Assembly (NCBI GenBank): GCA_002360295.1
Contig: DEQI01000143.1
Location: 1-5,407 of the forward strand
Reading direction: 5' to 3'
From: Planococcaceae bacterium UBA3370
GTDB taxonomy: Bacteria; Bacillota; Bacilli; Bacillales_A; Planococcaceae
DNA length: 5,407 bases
Shown here: one piece after another, positions 1-5,020 of the stretch
How positions within the stretch are numbered: position 1 is the stretch's first letter
Layout: each line of letters opens with the position of its first letter
Translations under genes and position numbers: made by a program
Notes under the pieces: generated by a model
What the model was told of the DNA's origin: nothing
Seen by the model: only the letters and a program-made list of their open reading frames with translations
The model's database searches: none

Positions 1-192
1 GCGACCTACTAAGAAGGTTTAGATATGGATGTGAAATTGGTGTTTGATTATTTATCAGAATAAGCACATCAACATTATTGTAAAACTAAAAAAGTGCAGG
101 AAATAGGAAAAAGTTCTTTGGATAGCTGATTTCATTTGCGTTTTAAAAATAGATTAGTAAAAATGGATACCGCTAGAAAGGCATTTAGGCTG
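1..192. other. Intergenic region at left edge, no supported gene
   Basis: All three plus-strand frames close within the first 47 bases: TAA at 10, TAG at 20 and TGA at 45. At most a few C-terminal codons of an upstream gene are present; one frame would read RPTKKV then stop at 22. The remaining sequence is AT-rich. Short open frames exist on both strands, but none has a Shine-Dalgarno sequence. It separates an unseen left neighbour from the regulator gene that ends at 220. Confidence 0.6.
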
Positions 193-235
193 ACAAAAAA
201 CGCACTAGTGATAATGAAATTAGTGCGTTTTTTGT
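193..235. terminator. Bidirectional intrinsic terminator at the 3' end of the Rgg gene
   Basis: Perfect 15-bp inverted repeat: ACAAAAAACGCACTA at 193-207 pairs with TAGTGCGTTTTTTGT at 221-235, around a 13-nt loop. The A-rich left arm and T-rich right arm give a U tract in either direction. The right arm overlaps the last codons and stop of the regulator gene (stop at 220-222, minus strand), so the hairpin starts inside the coding sequence. It would terminate the regulator mRNA and any rightward transcript entering from the left edge. Confidence 0.9.
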
Positions 236-1089
236 TCGTTTTTCTTAATGATGTCGTTCATGTAATTGCTGTAGAGAGAGTGACTTCCTTGTGATTCTGT
301 CAAATGTAAAAAAGATAAAAACTCATTACAAATACCTTTACCTTCTTTATGCTTTCCAATTGATATAAGTAGAATGCCATGCCAAAACTTACATAGCATT
401 TTTTCGAATATAAACTGCTCAGAGGGTTTAGAATTGTTGACCATATTTAAAAAATATTGAGCATCATCGAAACGTCTATTTTCGATGCAAATGCTTAATG
501 TATTAAAAATAATCCCATATAAGTCTCTTCGATAATTAAGCAAACGAGTATACAAATGTCCTTTGTTGAAAATTTCCTTTGATAATAAGATAACAGAATC
601 AACAGGTAACATATGCAATGTATTTCCATATAAAGTCAATTCGTATTCGTGCCAGTATTCAACGGACCATAAATAATTCGTTAAATAGTCAATGTCTTCT
701 GCCTCAACAGACTCTCCCGTTAAATCTGCTAAAATCGATTTAATCATAGTGATATTTAATCTTGAATCAATTAGATCGTAAGGTTTTTTCATTTCTTGGT
801 TTAGTAATTTTTTTATTTCGCTAATATCTCTATTTATATAATGATTTCTTAGTAATGAAATATATTCGTTTAAATTATCTCTTTTATATTGGTTATGAAT
901 ATACATAAATTCATCTAATGTGACATTAATACGTTGTAATAATTTATTAAAATTTGGGAAAGTAAGTTCACATTCATTTCGTTCAAATTTTGATAATAAT
1001 GATACAGATGTAATACCCAAAGTAACGTATTTTAAAGTCATGCCTTTATACGTTCTTAATTTCCGAAAAGTTGTACCGAAATTTTCCAT
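220..1089 (-). CDS. Rgg/GadR/MutR-family transcriptional regulator (putative peptide-pheromone receptor)
   Basis: A 289-residue cytosolic DNA-binding regulator. Residues about 4-62 form an XRE-type helix-turn-helix; the FRKLR start, SLLSKFERNECELTF and the VTLDEFM ending match the Rgg family pattern closely. Residues about 100-285 form the all-helical TPR-like C-terminal domain typical of Rgg (YLWSVEYWHEYELTLYGN, then YRRDLYGIIFNTLSICIENR), which in characterised members binds a short imported peptide. Length fits the family (about 280-300). The ATG at 1089 has an AGGAGGG at 1094-1100. A gene for a 33-residue peptide diverges 216 bp upstream, as in Rgg-SHP quorum sensing, so a pheromone-receptor role is inferred. 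Streptococcal Rgg2 has a dimer-linking Cys after the recognition region; here a Cys sits nearby at residue 40 but does not align exactly. Family assignment is secure; ligand and targets are inferred. Confidence 0.92.
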   Translation of the reverse strand: MENFGTTFRKLRTYKGMTLKYVTLGITSVSLLSKFERNECELTFPNFNKLLQRINVTLDEFMYIHNQYKRDNLNEYISLLRNHYINRDISEIKKLLNQEMKKPYDLIDSRLNITMIKSILADLTGESVEAEDIDYLTNYLWSVEYWHEYELTLYGNTLHMLPVDSVILLSKEIFNKGHLYTRLLNYRRDLYGIIFNTLSICIENRRFDDAQYFLNMVNNSKPSEQFIFEKMLCKFWHGILLISIGKHKEGKGICNEFLSFLHLTESQGSHSLYSNYMNDIIKKNEQKTH

Positions 1090-1109
1090 AATACCCTCCT
1101 GTTAATGTA

Positions 1110-1119
1110 AGTATATACT
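1110..1119. promoter_or_regulatory. Palindrome AGTATATACT in the Rgg-gene promoter region
   Basis: A perfect 10-bp palindrome lies about 20 bp upstream of the regulator start. Read on the minus strand it contains TATACT, a possible -10 for the regulator, although no good -35 was found. Its AGTA and TACT half-sites recur, with a wider spacer, in the peptide-gene promoter at 1240-1251. Autoregulation by the Rgg protein is an inference; chance is possible in such AT-rich DNA. Confidence 0.35.
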
Positions 1120-1212
1120 AATAAAGTAACATAAATATAAAAAAATTATAATATATGAAAAAATTTTTTTATTTCTGATTGCTTATGTATAATTAATTTA
1201 AAGGTATAGAAG

Positions 1213-1225
1213 AGCACAAGGTGCT
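1213..1225. promoter_or_regulatory. Inverted repeat AGCAC-aag-GTGCT upstream of the peptide-gene promoter
   Basis: Five-bp perfect arms around AAG form one of the few GC-containing dyads in an otherwise very AT-rich intergenic region. It ends 5 bp before the candidate -35 (1231-1236), about 48 bp upstream of the predicted transcription start. That is a usual place for an activator, so it is a candidate Rgg site. The arms are short, hence modest confidence. Confidence 0.3.
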
Positions 1226-1230
1226 AAGGA

Positions 1231-1260
1231 TTGAGAAAAAGTATTATTACTTTACTTAAT
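1231..1260 (+). promoter_or_regulatory. Candidate promoter of the peptide gene with a dyad filling the spacer
   Basis: TTGAGA (1231-1236) resembles a -35 and CTTAAT (1255-1260) a weak -10, 18 bp apart, predicting a start near 1267 and a leader of about 40 nt. The spacer is almost exactly filled by the dyad AAAGTA-TTAT-TACTTT (1238-1253). A weak -10, long spacer and embedded operator-like dyad would suit a tightly regulated promoter. An alternative -10, TATAAT at 1188-1193, is perfect but lacks a recognisable -35 and would give a leader over 100 nt. Confidence 0.4.
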
Positions 1261-1305
1261 TATATCAAATTTTTATAACAAAAAAAGGAAGGGGTGGGTA
1301 ACTGT

Positions 1306-1407
1306 ATGAAAATTCTAAAAAAACTATTAGTGTCAGCATTTATTATTTATATCGTTGGCGGTGATGTTATTATCGAAACAAGATCACTATTTAATAATGC
1401 TTTCTAA
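1306..1407 (+). CDS. 33-residue SHP-like pheromone precursor (putative)
   Basis: Short gene divergent from the Rgg-family regulator. The start is fixed by a purine-rich ribosome binding site (GGAAGGGGTGGG, 1287-1298) before ATG 1306. The product has a basic N-terminus (MKILKKLL), a hydrophobic core (residues 7-17), the segment IIYIVGG at 13-19, then D20 and a polar tail ending SLFNNAF (27-33). Streptococcal SHP precursors have the same plan, with mature ends DILIIVGG or DIIIIVGG, but there VGG is the C-terminus, whereas here 14 residues follow. The C-terminal seven residues are the size of PapR heptapeptides of the B. cereus group, so the active part could be either segment. A strong terminator follows within 25 bp, making this a discrete single-gene transcript. 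A pheromone role is inferred from position and composition; a small membrane peptide or bacteriocin-like product is the main alternative. Confidence 0.72.
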   Translation: MKILKKLLVSAFIIYIVGGDVIIETRSLFNNAF

Positions 1408-1429
1408 TTCATTGGAATGCCCCCTATCA

Positions 1430-1480
1430 ATAGCTCATTCACTTCACAACTAAAGAGAGGTGAATGAGCTATGTTTTTTT
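1430..1480 (+). terminator. Intrinsic terminator of the peptide gene
   Basis: Perfect 13-bp stem: ATAGCTCATTCAC (1430-1442) pairs with GTGAATGAGCTAT (1460-1472). It extends inward by three more pairs including one G-U, and is followed by G and seven T (1474-1480). It begins 22 bp after the peptide stop, isolating that gene from the flavin reductase downstream. Confidence 0.92.
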
Positions 1481-1481
1481 G

Positions 1482-1503
1482 TTTTCAAAGCCTTATTTGA
1501 AAA
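1482..1503. repeat. Inverted repeat TTTTCAAA-gcctta-TTTGAAAA
   Basis: Perfect 8-bp arms around a 6-nt loop, directly after the peptide-gene terminator. There is no T tract after the right arm, so it is not a terminator in the plus direction. A protein-binding dyad or part of the terminator region are both possible; function unknown. Confidence 0.5.
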
Positions 1504-1552
1504 TGAATCGAAACTTTTATAAAAAGAAAAAGTTATATTTTATTAACATTAA

Positions 1553-1564
1553 AAAAGCGCTTTT
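1553..1564. promoter_or_regulatory. Palindrome AAAAGCGCTTTT, cre-like operator candidate
   Basis: Twelve-bp perfect palindrome with the core AAGCGCTT. Against the CcpA cre pattern TGNAANCGNWNNCW it has three mismatches, so it is not a canonical cre. It shares its 8-bp core with the palindrome 70 bp downstream. A LacI-family or other dimeric repressor site is plausible by inference. Confidence 0.4.
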
Positions 1565-1622
1565 ACTTTATTCTATTTTACAAAACTAGGTTTTACGAGT
1601 TTTTGTGAGTGTGATAAGAAGT

Positions 1623-1634
1623 ATAAGCGCTTAT
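1623..1634. promoter_or_regulatory. Palindrome ATAAGCGCTTAT, cre-like operator candidate
   Basis: Twelve-bp perfect palindrome. In the wider 14-mer it differs from the CcpA cre pattern only at the symmetric outer G and C positions, here A and T. It lies about 165 bp upstream of the flavin reductase start and pairs with the similar site at 1553-1564. Binding by CcpA or a relative is possible but unproven. Confidence 0.45.
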
Positions 1635-1798
1635 TTTTGTTTGAAAAGGCTCTGAGAGAGTTCATTAGGTGTTTGTCATTGGGGTATTTTCTCTATTGAT
1701 ATTTCATAGATATAAAGATGATTCGATATAAAATGAAAATTTAATTTAATGAACATCGCAATTATCTGTGTAACATTGAATTGGAGGTATGAAGAGAA

Positions 1799-2275
1799 GT
1801 GGATCTAAAATTATTAAGACAAACTTTTGGGAAGTTCGCAACGGGTGTGACTGTTATTACTTGGTACGATGAATCTGGTATTAATGGGATCACAGTAAAT
1901 TCATTTACATCCGTTTCTTTAGAGCCTGCTTTAGCTTTAGTTTCTATTGATAAGAAAGCGAATTCGCTTACTCAAATGCAAAGTAAAGCATTTACTATTA
2001 ATATTTTGTCCGATGAACAAGAATCCATTGCATGGCAATTCGCTGGACGACCACAAACAGATATTTCAATCAATTGGATTAACACCGGCAGTGCACCAAA
2101 AATTGAAGGAGCGGCTGCTTATATTGAATGCAAGCCTTGGAAAGAGGTTGATGCAGGTGATCATGTATTATTTATTGGAGAAATCGTCCATTTAGAACGA
2201 ACTGATAAAGATTGCTTAACATTTTATGAAGGAAAAATGGGTTCGACAAAGCAGATAAAACAACTAAGAGGCTAA
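1799..2275 (+). CDS. Flavin reductase-like FMN-binding family protein (GTG start)
   Basis: A 158-residue soluble protein of the flavin reductase-like, FMN-binding split-barrel family, whose members use NAD(P)H to reduce flavin, often for a partner monooxygenase. Visible family signatures are GKFATGVTVIT (11-21), TVNSFTSVSLEP (32-43) in the flavin-binding region, GDHVLFIGEI (120-129) and LTFYEGKMG (140-148) near the end. The length is normal. The GTG at 1799 is chosen because it gives the standard N-terminus directly before the first conserved block and lies 11 nt after GGAGG (1783-1787). The ATG at 1789 is out of frame and closes after 27 codons. No monooxygenase partner lies in this window, so the substrate pathway cannot be named. 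A double stop, TAATAA, ends the gene. Family confidence is high, physiological role unknown. Confidence 0.9.
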   Translation: MDLKLLRQTFGKFATGVTVITWYDESGINGITVNSFTSVSLEPALALVSIDKKANSLTQMQSKAFTINILSDEQESIAWQFAGRPQTDISINWINTGSAPKIEGAAAYIECKPWKEVDAGDHVLFIGEIVHLERTDKDCLTFYEGKMGSTKQIKQLRG

Positions 2276-2424
2276 TAAAAGGTATACGTACTAGAAAACA
2301 TGAGGCAAAATGATTTCGGTCTAAGATTTTACGAAGGAATTGCATTGCTACAGCTTGGACAAATTCTTGAGATGTTTAAAATGAGAAGATGATAGTAATC
2401 GGTGAATTAAATTGCATAAAAAAC

Positions 2425-2460
2425 AGGCTATCTTGGTTAACAAGATAGCCTCGTTTTTTT
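2425..2460. terminator. Bidirectional terminator between flavin reductase and coat gene
   Basis: Perfect 11-bp stem AGGCTATCTTG (2425-2435) and CAAGATAGCCT (2441-2451) with a 5-nt loop. Seven T (2454-2460) follow on the plus strand and a run of A precedes it (2418-2423), so it works both ways. The T tract overlaps the stop codon of the convergent coat gene (2459-2461). It lies 150 bp after the flavin reductase stop. Confidence 0.92.
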
Positions 2461-2839
2461 ATTGCCCGCAACGTCTATGTCTTGATTGTTTGCAAGGATT
2501 ATATGGTTGACCACACATCGTATTTGTGACACATTTTTCGTTTACTACGGATTGAGTATGTGGGAAGTAATGTTGGTTGTTTATGTTATGTCTATTTACT
2601 ATTGTCGTATGTGATGGATGTATATGTGGTACTACTGTGTTAGAAACGTTAGTTTGTACGTATTGTCTTGTTGGTGATACGATTGGTTGTGCATATTGAG
2701 TAGGACAATTTCGTGTTGGGAGATTTTGTGCTTGATTGTAATTGCCTCCACTCCATGACTGGTTGCCCATACCACCACCCCAAGATTGGTTGCTCATGCC
2801 TTCATCCCAAGACTGGTTTCCCCAAAATCTATTATTCAT
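2459..2839 (-). CDS. CotD-family spore coat protein
   Basis: A 126-residue His-, Asn-, Gln- and Cys-rich protein. The central part VPHIHPSHTT (70-79) and QHYFPHT (89-95) matches the diagnostic core of Bacillus CotD (IVPHIHPQHTT, then HYFPHT), a coat protein made in the mother cell late in sporulation. B. subtilis CotD is about 75 residues. Here extra length comes from an N-terminal block of three 9-residue Trp repeats (residues 7-33) and a Cys-rich basic tail (Cys at 103, 109, 116, 124; another at 45), which could cross-link in the coat. The ATG at 2839 is preceded by a near-perfect AAGGAGGTT (2845-2853). A sigma-K-like -10, CATATGTTA, lies on the minus strand at 2877-2885. There is no signal peptide or membrane segment, as expected. 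cotD itself is not assigned because paralogues exist. Confidence 0.85.
   Translation of the reverse strand: MNNRFWGNQSWDEGMSNQSWGGGMGNQSWSGGNYNQAQNLPTRNCPTQYAQPIVSPTRQYVQTNVSNTVVPHIHPSHTTIVNRHNINNQHYFPHTQSVVNEKCVTNTMCGQPYNPCKQSRHRRCGQ
2741..2821 (-). repeat. Three 27-bp tandem repeats encoding a 9-residue Trp/Gly repeat
   Basis: Within the coat gene, three in-frame units encode GNQSWDEGM, SNQSWGGGM and GNQSWSGGN, placing Trp at 11, 20 and 29. Units share NQSW but differ at several bases, so the duplication is not recent. They lie in the N-terminal extension, outside the conserved CotD core. Confidence 0.85.
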
Positions 2840-2876
2840 AATGGAACCTCCTTCTTATAAAGTTGTAATTCATTTC

Positions 2877-2885
2877 TAACATATG
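2877..2885 (-). promoter_or_regulatory. Sigma-K/E-like -10 element upstream of the coat gene
   Basis: Read on the minus strand this is CATATGTTA, an exact match to the CATANNNTA -10 pattern of the mother-cell sigma factor. It would place transcription start near 2870 and a leader of about 30 nt. No clear AC-type -35 is seen at the usual distance, so support rests on the -10 and on the gene being a coat gene. Confidence 0.5.
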
Positions 2886-3126
2886 AATATTAGTATGAAT
2901 GAGCTATTTGTATGCCTATTAATATCAAACAAAAATTTTTGATCATGGATGATTTAAAGTTTATTAGCAAGAAAGCTAGTACGAATTTTCTTTTTTCTCT
3001 GCAGTATAAAAGGTTTTTGGAAAACAATAAAGAAAATAGTATCTATAGTTTATTTTTACATCTTACATATTAGGATGAAGTGCTCCAAAATACTGCTGAA
3101 GGACGTTTGAAAATCGAAATGAGGCT
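2886..3126. other. Divergent intergenic region between coat gene and oxidoreductase
   Basis: AT-rich spacer without a supported gene. It contains the dyad ATCAAA-N8-TTTGAT (2924-2943) overlapping the palindrome CAAAAATTTTTG (2930-2941). Weak plus-strand hexamers (TTGGAA 3017-3022, TATAGT 3044-3049) are 21 bp apart and not convincing. The sequence CATATTA (3066-3072) resembles a forespore sigma-G -10 but lacks a good -35. The promoter of the oxidoreductase is therefore not assigned. Confidence 0.45.
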
Positions 3127-3132
3127 AGGAGG
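3127..3132 (+). promoter_or_regulatory. Ribosome binding site fixing the oxidoreductase start
   Basis: AGGAGG lies 7 nt before ATG 3140 but only 1 nt before ATG 3134. It also lies downstream of the in-frame GTG 3080 and ATG 3119, so ATG 3140 is the most probable start. Confidence 0.8.
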
Positions 3133-3139
3133 AATGAAA

Positions 3140-4729
3140 ATGGTGTATTCACAATTGTACTATTATAAGCCTGTAACAGTGAGGGGGCATAGGCTAATTG
3201 AAGCAGATGTCGTTATTTATGGCGGAACACCTGCTGGTATTGCTTGTGCAGTGCAGCTAAAACGTAAAGGGATTTCAGTAGTTATTGCAGAGTTTAGTCG
3301 GCACATAGGCGGTATGACAGCAAGTGGGTTAGGGGCTACCGATTTAGGAGCTGAGGCGGCAGTTGGGGGAATTGCGAAAGAATTTTATGATGAAGTAGCA
3401 GCGCATTATGGCAAAGCGAAGCAATTTCAATTTGAGCCAAAAGTTGCGAGTCAAATTTTTAATGGATGGATGAAGCATCATCAAATTCCTTGTTATTTTG
3501 AGCAGCATCTAGAAAAAGTTGTAATGGATGATACGAATATAACGGAGATTCATATGGAAGACGGCACTATTTATAAGGGAAAGGTATTTATTGATTGTAC
3601 GTATGAAGGAGATTTGTTAGCAAAGGCGAATATTTCTTATTATGTAGGACGTGAGAGTAATAGTTTGTATAAGGAAATATATAATGGTATCCAATTCGGT
3701 GCACCACATCATAAATTTGAGAAGTGGATTGACCCGTATGTAATTGAAGGGGATCCATCGAGTGGTTTGTTGTTTGGAATTTCGAATGAACCAGCAAGTG
3801 CATTAGGGTTTCAAGGTCAAGGAGATCATCGCTTACAAGCATACAATTTTAGAATTTGTTTAACGACAAATGAAGAGAATAAAGTACCTATTTCCAAACC
3901 GAATCAGTATGACGCAAATCGTTATTTATTATTACTGCGTTATATAGAGAATGGCATATGGGATGCGATGAAACTAAATACACCATTACCAAATGAGAAA
4001 AGGGATTTAAATAATTATGGGGCATTTTCTACAGATAATGTAGGGAAAAACTACAAGTGGCCAGAAGGGACCTATTTAGAAAGAGAAGACATATTTCAAG
4101 GTCATGTAACATATACTATAGGATTGCTTTATTTCCTAGGTAATGATGAACGTGTGCCAGCATATATTCGAAAAGAAGTCTCCCAATTTGGACTTCCGAA
4201 AGATGAGTTTATACAAACAGGACATTGGCCACATCAATTATATATACGTGAGGCGAGGCGAATGATTTCGGATTATGTGATGACAGATAGGAACTGCTTG
4301 CAATACGAAGAAGTAAAAGATTCTGTAGGCCTCGCTTCGTTTCATATGGACTCGCATAATGTAAGGCGTATTGTACTAGATGGGCGTGTTGTCAATGAAG
4401 GGGACGTACAAATTCCTATCTCGCCATTTCCGATTTCGTATCAATCTATAAGACCTAAAAGTAATGAATGTGCCAATTTATTAGTACCTGTTTGTTTGTC
4501 GTGTTCACATATCGCATATGGTTCAATCCGAATGGAGCCGGTATTTATGATTTTAGGACAATCTGCAGGTATTGCAGCTTCAATCGCCATAAAGCAGCAT
4601 ATAACGGTTCAAGAAGTAAAGTATGATGAACTCAGGGAGGAGTTAATTAGTGCTGGGCAAATATTAGTTTGGAAATCTACTGTTCAAGATGATCCAATTG
4701 AAAGAATGAAAGCTACATTTGGTCAATAA
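3140..4729 (+). CDS. FAD-dependent oxidoreductase (FAD_oxidored-type)
   Basis: A 529-residue soluble flavoprotein from the start chosen here; the frame stays open back to GTG 3080, which would add 20 residues lacking family character. A Rossmann FAD-binding fold begins at residue 22: ADVVIYGGTPAGIACAV with the GGTPAG turn (28-33), the ribose-binding Glu51 at the end of strand 2, then HIGGMTASGLG (55-65). The block FIDCTYEGDLL (150-160) and the C-terminal EPVFMILGQSAGIAAS (466-481), which closes the FAD site, are typical of the FAD-dependent oxidoreductase family also called xanthan-lyase-like. Length is normal. The substrate is unknown; relatives occur in varied catabolic settings. It diverges from the coat gene and converges on a small coiled-coil gene with a 10-bp gap and no visible terminator. 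The flanking sporulation-type genes make a sporulation link possible but unproven. Confidence 0.88.
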   Translation: MVYSQLYYYKPVTVRGHRLIEADVVIYGGTPAGIACAVQLKRKGISVVIAEFSRHIGGMTASGLGATDLGAEAAVGGIAKEFYDEVAAHYGKAKQFQFEPKVASQIFNGWMKHHQIPCYFEQHLEKVVMDDTNITEIHMEDGTIYKGKVFIDCTYEGDLLAKANISYYVGRESNSLYKEIYNGIQFGAPHHKFEKWIDPYVIEGDPSSGLLFGISNEPASALGFQGQGDHRLQAYNFRICLTTNEENKVPISKPNQYDANRYLLLLRYIENGIWDAMKLNTPLPNEKRDLNNYGAFSTDNVGKNYKWPEGTYLEREDIFQGHVTYTIGLLYFLGNDERVPAYIRKEVSQFGLPKDEFIQTGHWPHQLYIREARRMISDYVMTDRNCLQYEEVKDSVGLASFHMDSHNVRRIVLDGRVVNEGDVQIPISPFPISYQSIRPKSNECANLLVPVCLSCSHIAYGSIRMEPVFMILGQSAGIAASIAIKQHITVQEVKYDELREELISAGQILVWKSTVQDDPIERMKATFGQ

Positions 4730-4739
4730 AATGGGTGAT

Positions 4740-5000
4740 TTATATACAGCGTCTTTCCAAGCGGTAAACTCGTTTCGATAAGGTGTCAATTTGCCTTTGC
4801 ATTTGTTGAAGTTGCTCCTCATAATCTTGCTGGATGAGCGCTGCTTCCTCTTCTTCAGCAAATTGTAAATCTAACAATTCCCCCATAGCAGCAATAGCAT
4901 CGCCAAGTGCAGAAATATAGGCACCAATATTAGTCAGTTTAGATGCTAAATTTTCGGCTTGAACATTGTTTTTTTGCGCATTTGTATGGTTTTCTTTCAA
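4740..5000 (-). CDS. Small helical/coiled-coil protein of unknown function (TTG start)
   Basis: An 86-residue protein that I do not recognise. Residues 1-20 are polar. Residues about 24-48 form an Ala/Gly/Leu-rich amphipathic helix (GAYISALGDAIAAMGELL). Residues about 49-83 are highly charged and probably coiled coil (EEEE, then QQMQRQIDTLSKRVYRLERR), with a lone Cys at 85. There is no signal peptide or clear membrane segment. The start codon is TTG at 5000, supported by AGGAGGG (5007-5013) with 6-nt spacing. A good sigma-K-like promoter lies just upstream, suggesting mother-cell expression late in sporulation, perhaps as a coat or exosporium-associated protein; this is inference from the promoter only. 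The 3' end is 10 bp from the convergent oxidoreductase gene and has no terminator of its own. Confidence 0.75.
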   Translation of the reverse strand: MKENHTNAQKNNVQAENLASKLTNIGAYISALGDAIAAMGELLDLQFAEEEEAALIQQDYEEQLQQMQRQIDTLSKRVYRLERRCI

Positions 5001-5006
5001 AAAGTT

Positions 5007-5013
5007 CCCTCCT
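5007..5013 (-). promoter_or_regulatory. Strong ribosome binding site supporting a TTG start
   Basis: AGGAGGG on the minus strand, 6 nt before the TTG at 5000. There is no in-frame ATG near this site, so the TTG is the natural start. Confidence 0.8.
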
Positions 5014-5020
5014 CTATAGG

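Larger units (their letters stand above)
1504..1780. other. Long AT-rich leader before the flavin reductase gene
   Basis: About 280 bases without a supported gene. It holds two AAGCGCTT-centred palindromes, listed separately. Hexamers resembling sigma-A elements occur (TTGTCA 1673-1678, TTGATA 1696-1701, TATAAA 1711-1716 and 1727-1732), but no pair has good spacing, so no promoter is called. The promoter for the downstream gene should lie here because the terminator at 1430-1480 blocks upstream transcription. Confidence 0.55.

Noticed and set aside
55..135. Minus-strand 26-residue hydrophobic open frame downstream of the Rgg gene, a possible pheromone
   Set aside because: It has no Shine-Dalgarno sequence and lies beyond the regulator's strong terminator. 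The divergent peptide at 1306-1407 is far better supported.
162..293. Plus-strand 43-codon open frame
   Set aside because: It runs through the terminator hairpin and into the regulator's 3' end on the opposite strand, has no ribosome binding site, and its composition looks like chance.
920..1105. Plus-strand open frame of 61 codons
   Set aside because: It is antisense to the N-terminal helix-turn-helix of the Rgg gene, with no ribosome binding site or recognisable domain.
1503..1589. Plus-strand 28-residue lysine-rich open frame after the peptide terminator
   Set aside because: No ribosome binding site; its start lies in the right arm of an inverted repeat. Lys and Leu richness is expected from AT-rich sequence.
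1551..1636. Canonical CcpA cre sites
   Set aside because: The two palindromes lack the outer TG and CA bases (three and two mismatches), so they are kept only as cre-like operator candidates.
1947..2195. Second plus-strand frame inside the flavin reductase gene
   Set aside because: Overlaps a gene with clear family motifs in another frame; no independent support.
3080..3139. Upstream starts (GTG 3080, ATG 3119, ATG 3134) for the oxidoreductase
   Set aside because: AGGAGG at 3127-3132 lies downstream of the first two and too close to the third; the added residues show no family character.
3588..3842. Minus-strand open frame inside the oxidoreductase gene
   Set aside because: Antisense to a conserved coding region, with no ribosome binding site or recognisable domain.
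4664..4861. Minus-strand frame overlapping the small coiled-coil gene and the oxidoreductase 3' end
   Set aside because: The 4740-5000 frame has a strong ribosome binding site, promoter and coherent helical composition; this one has none.
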